Source of the DNA: Ricordea florida
Taxonomy: Eukaryota > Cnidaria > Anthozoa > Corallimorpharia > Ricordeidae
DNA length: 64,000 nucleotides
Assembly (NCBI GenBank): GCA_949710005.1
Contig: OX453286.1
Span: 5,398,701 to 5,462,700, forward strand
Direction: 5' to 3'
Shown here piece by piece: positions 59,701 through 62,700 of this stretch (position 1 is the first letter of the stretch; each line of letters opens with the position of its first letter). The translations under genes and the position numbers were made by a program. The notes under the pieces were generated by a model, which was not told the DNA's origin, searched no databases, and saw only the letters and a list, made by a program, of their open reading frames with translations.

Positions 59701-62700
59701 TTGCAGTTTGATTGTTCTTTCATTCGTAAGTTGGCCAGTTAGTTGCTTTGTTTGCTCGTTTCTTAGTTGACTAATTCAATCGTTCACTTTCTCGCTTTAT
59801 TGTATTATGTAAAACTGCTGTCGCTCCCTTTTTTTTTTGGCTACTGCATATGAAACAATGCAAGAGCCGTCAAAGGAAACACGAGTGAGTCATGACTGAA
59901 GAGCCAATCAGCGCGTGCCTACTATTTAGCCAATCACAATGCACAGTACAATTTGCGCACCGCGAAGAATTGTGGGTATGTAAAAGTAATGAAATCGAGG
60001 AAAGGCGATAGGTATGGCAAACTTAATAAACTTAATAAATGCAGTAGCCACATGCATGCAATGCTTGCCTATTTTTCCTTTATCCATCCATCCGTTTGGT
60101 CTGTTCTTCAGTTCTCTGGACCAACGGAAGTGAACGAACTTTACCGCAACTACATGATATATGAGACAGCAAAACAGCCACATATGTAGATTCGTAGAAG
60201 ACATTCTTTGCATGAAGAAGGAATCGCCTCGAACCAGCTTATACGGGTTGTTTAATTAGTTAAAAATTAAAAGGAAAAATTTAAAAATAAACCAAACTAT
60301 AATTGACATACCATTGGAAAATTCACTGTCTCACAGGTAGTTCCAGTCCACCAGCGTGTTATGCGGACCTCTCCGGAAACCCCACCTACCGGGGCGCCTT
60401 GAAATGCCATCCAATCAACAGTTACATTACTAAACCATTCTCTCTCCCGCATGCCAGCCACCATAACGCAAGCGGTGAAGCTGTCGTAGCCGACACTTTC
60501 TACCCACGACACGACAGCGTCGTGTATGTACGATTGGTCCGCTGTGTCGATGTGATTGGCAGTGATCTGCACTAGAATGGCTTTGTCGGGGTAAAACACG
60601 TAAGGTCTGAACTGGATTACCTCGCAGTATGAATCGCTGCTGGATGGAATGCTTTTGATCTCACGACGTCCACGCAGAAAGGGAAATCCTAACGCAACAT
60701 GAATACAGTATTCAGAATATCTGAACCCGTTAGAGCCTGAATTTGTTCAGGTCTTATCTTTCAAACTGCTTTAGTTTCGTGTGTAACTGCGATGTTCTTT
60801 CTCGCTTTCAATCTTTCAGTTCCCCAGTTCACACATACAAAAGTTTCATACAATTCAACTGAAAATTCTTGATACAGAATTTCTTAAACTCATGAATAAT
60901 ACATAAGTAAAAGACAATGGAAACCAACCACCGTGCCGTGTTTGGATATCTGATGCAACAGAGCTCATTTTTGCCTGTTTGATTTCTCCCTGTGTAGTGA
61001 TTGCAATGACTGACGTTATTCCGTATGAGGACTTAATCATTAGTGGTACTTTACTTGTTATCAGATATAGGGGACAGTCGAGCAGAAGGAATCAAGCAAT
61101 GTAGGAAGAATCTTCGAAGAATAAAGAATCAATCACACGACTACAGGTTTGGTTCATTACATTCCAAGTTATTTCACCAGACAAGTTAAATCAAACACGA
61201 GATACAGAGTTTCATCACATATCAAACACTTTGAACTACGCCGAAAGTACTCACTGTTCATCAACCATTCAGGTTATGAGAATAACGAAAATGATCCACA
61301 AAAAAATTGTATTGATATTTAAACAAATTCCCCTCACTAGTACCATTACAAATATATGAGAACAGTTAGGAGAAAATGAATATTGGTTTTGGGGCTTGAA
61401 GGGTTAATACTGTTTAATGTTTTGCTCTTTTCTCTGGGTTTACCGGTGCAATAACCTACAGGCTTTCGAAGAATTAGCGCGCAAGTACTATCTAAGGTAT
61501 TTTTATAAAACTGTATGATTACCTTCACAACTGCCGGGATGGTGCAAGGAGAGGTTGTGCCGGTGTTCACAAACTTCACGCTTGTAAAAACAATTGTTGT
61601 CATACGTTGTACCGTTTGATGAACACACGGGTTCTTGGTAGGATGGACACTCGTCCGGGCAAAGGCAAAGAAAGTCCTTGGGTCCCAGTGCCTTACACAC
61701 TGCATAGTATGAACAATTGACTCCAAGACACGGGTGCAGATCTGTGATACGAACAGTAAAAAGCGAAAACCGGTTACTATAGTAAATTACTGTTCCGCGT
61801 CCGAACAAAGAACTGTGACACCGCATAGTTTGATCTGTAGATAAAAGAGTCCGAAACACATTGTATGGTAAGACAAACAGTACCACAGTACAATACTGTT
61901 CAGTAGCTTTACAAAGAATGGTCACACTGCATGGTTTTGATCCACATATGGAAAAGTTAGAACCACATTGTATAGTAAACAAACAGTACCACAGTACAGT
62001 ACTGTTCAGTACTTTACAAAAAAAGTGCCATAGTACATTGCTATAGCTATCCAAAGAATGACCACTCTGCATGGTTTGATCCACAGATGAAAACGTTAGA
62101 ACCACACTGTATAGTACAACAAACAGTACCACAAAACGAAGAGAATCAGAGAATACCGTTCACACTCACTTTTCACCCACTCAACCTACCTGTTAAGAAC
62201 ATCATTCTGAAGAACTTCAAGTTACTTCAGAATGACAACGAAACATGCAGCATCTTCTCACTACCACCACTCATCTCATTTAAACGTAACAAAAACGTAA
62301 GCGATTTTTTAGTTAGAAGTACACTAAAATCAGACGAATCACCTGGCACATTCAACTGCACACGCAAAAGATGTAAAACTTGCCCTTTCATCAATAACAC
62401 AGACAAAATAGCAGGACCTAAACGACCGTTTAAAATCACCGACCGTTTCACATGCATTTCTGCCAACGTTATCTATTGCATAAAATGCACCTTATGCAAG
62501 AAGATATACATCGGCGAGACCGGAAGGAGATTAGGTGACCGTTTCCGCGAACGTCTGCGTGACGTCCAACGAAATGACAAAGATGCATCTAAACCTGTAG
62601 CGCGACACTTTAGTCTACCTAACCACTCAACTCACAACATGGCGGTATGTGGACTTTCCGTGCATCAGGGCAACACGGAAAGCCGTAAAAACCTAGAACA

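Noticed and set aside
61503..62132. Single 209-residue minus-strand protein
   Set aside because: The frame joins satellite sequence to the Kazal exon across a clear splice acceptor at 61742-61744; only the Kazal part is coding.
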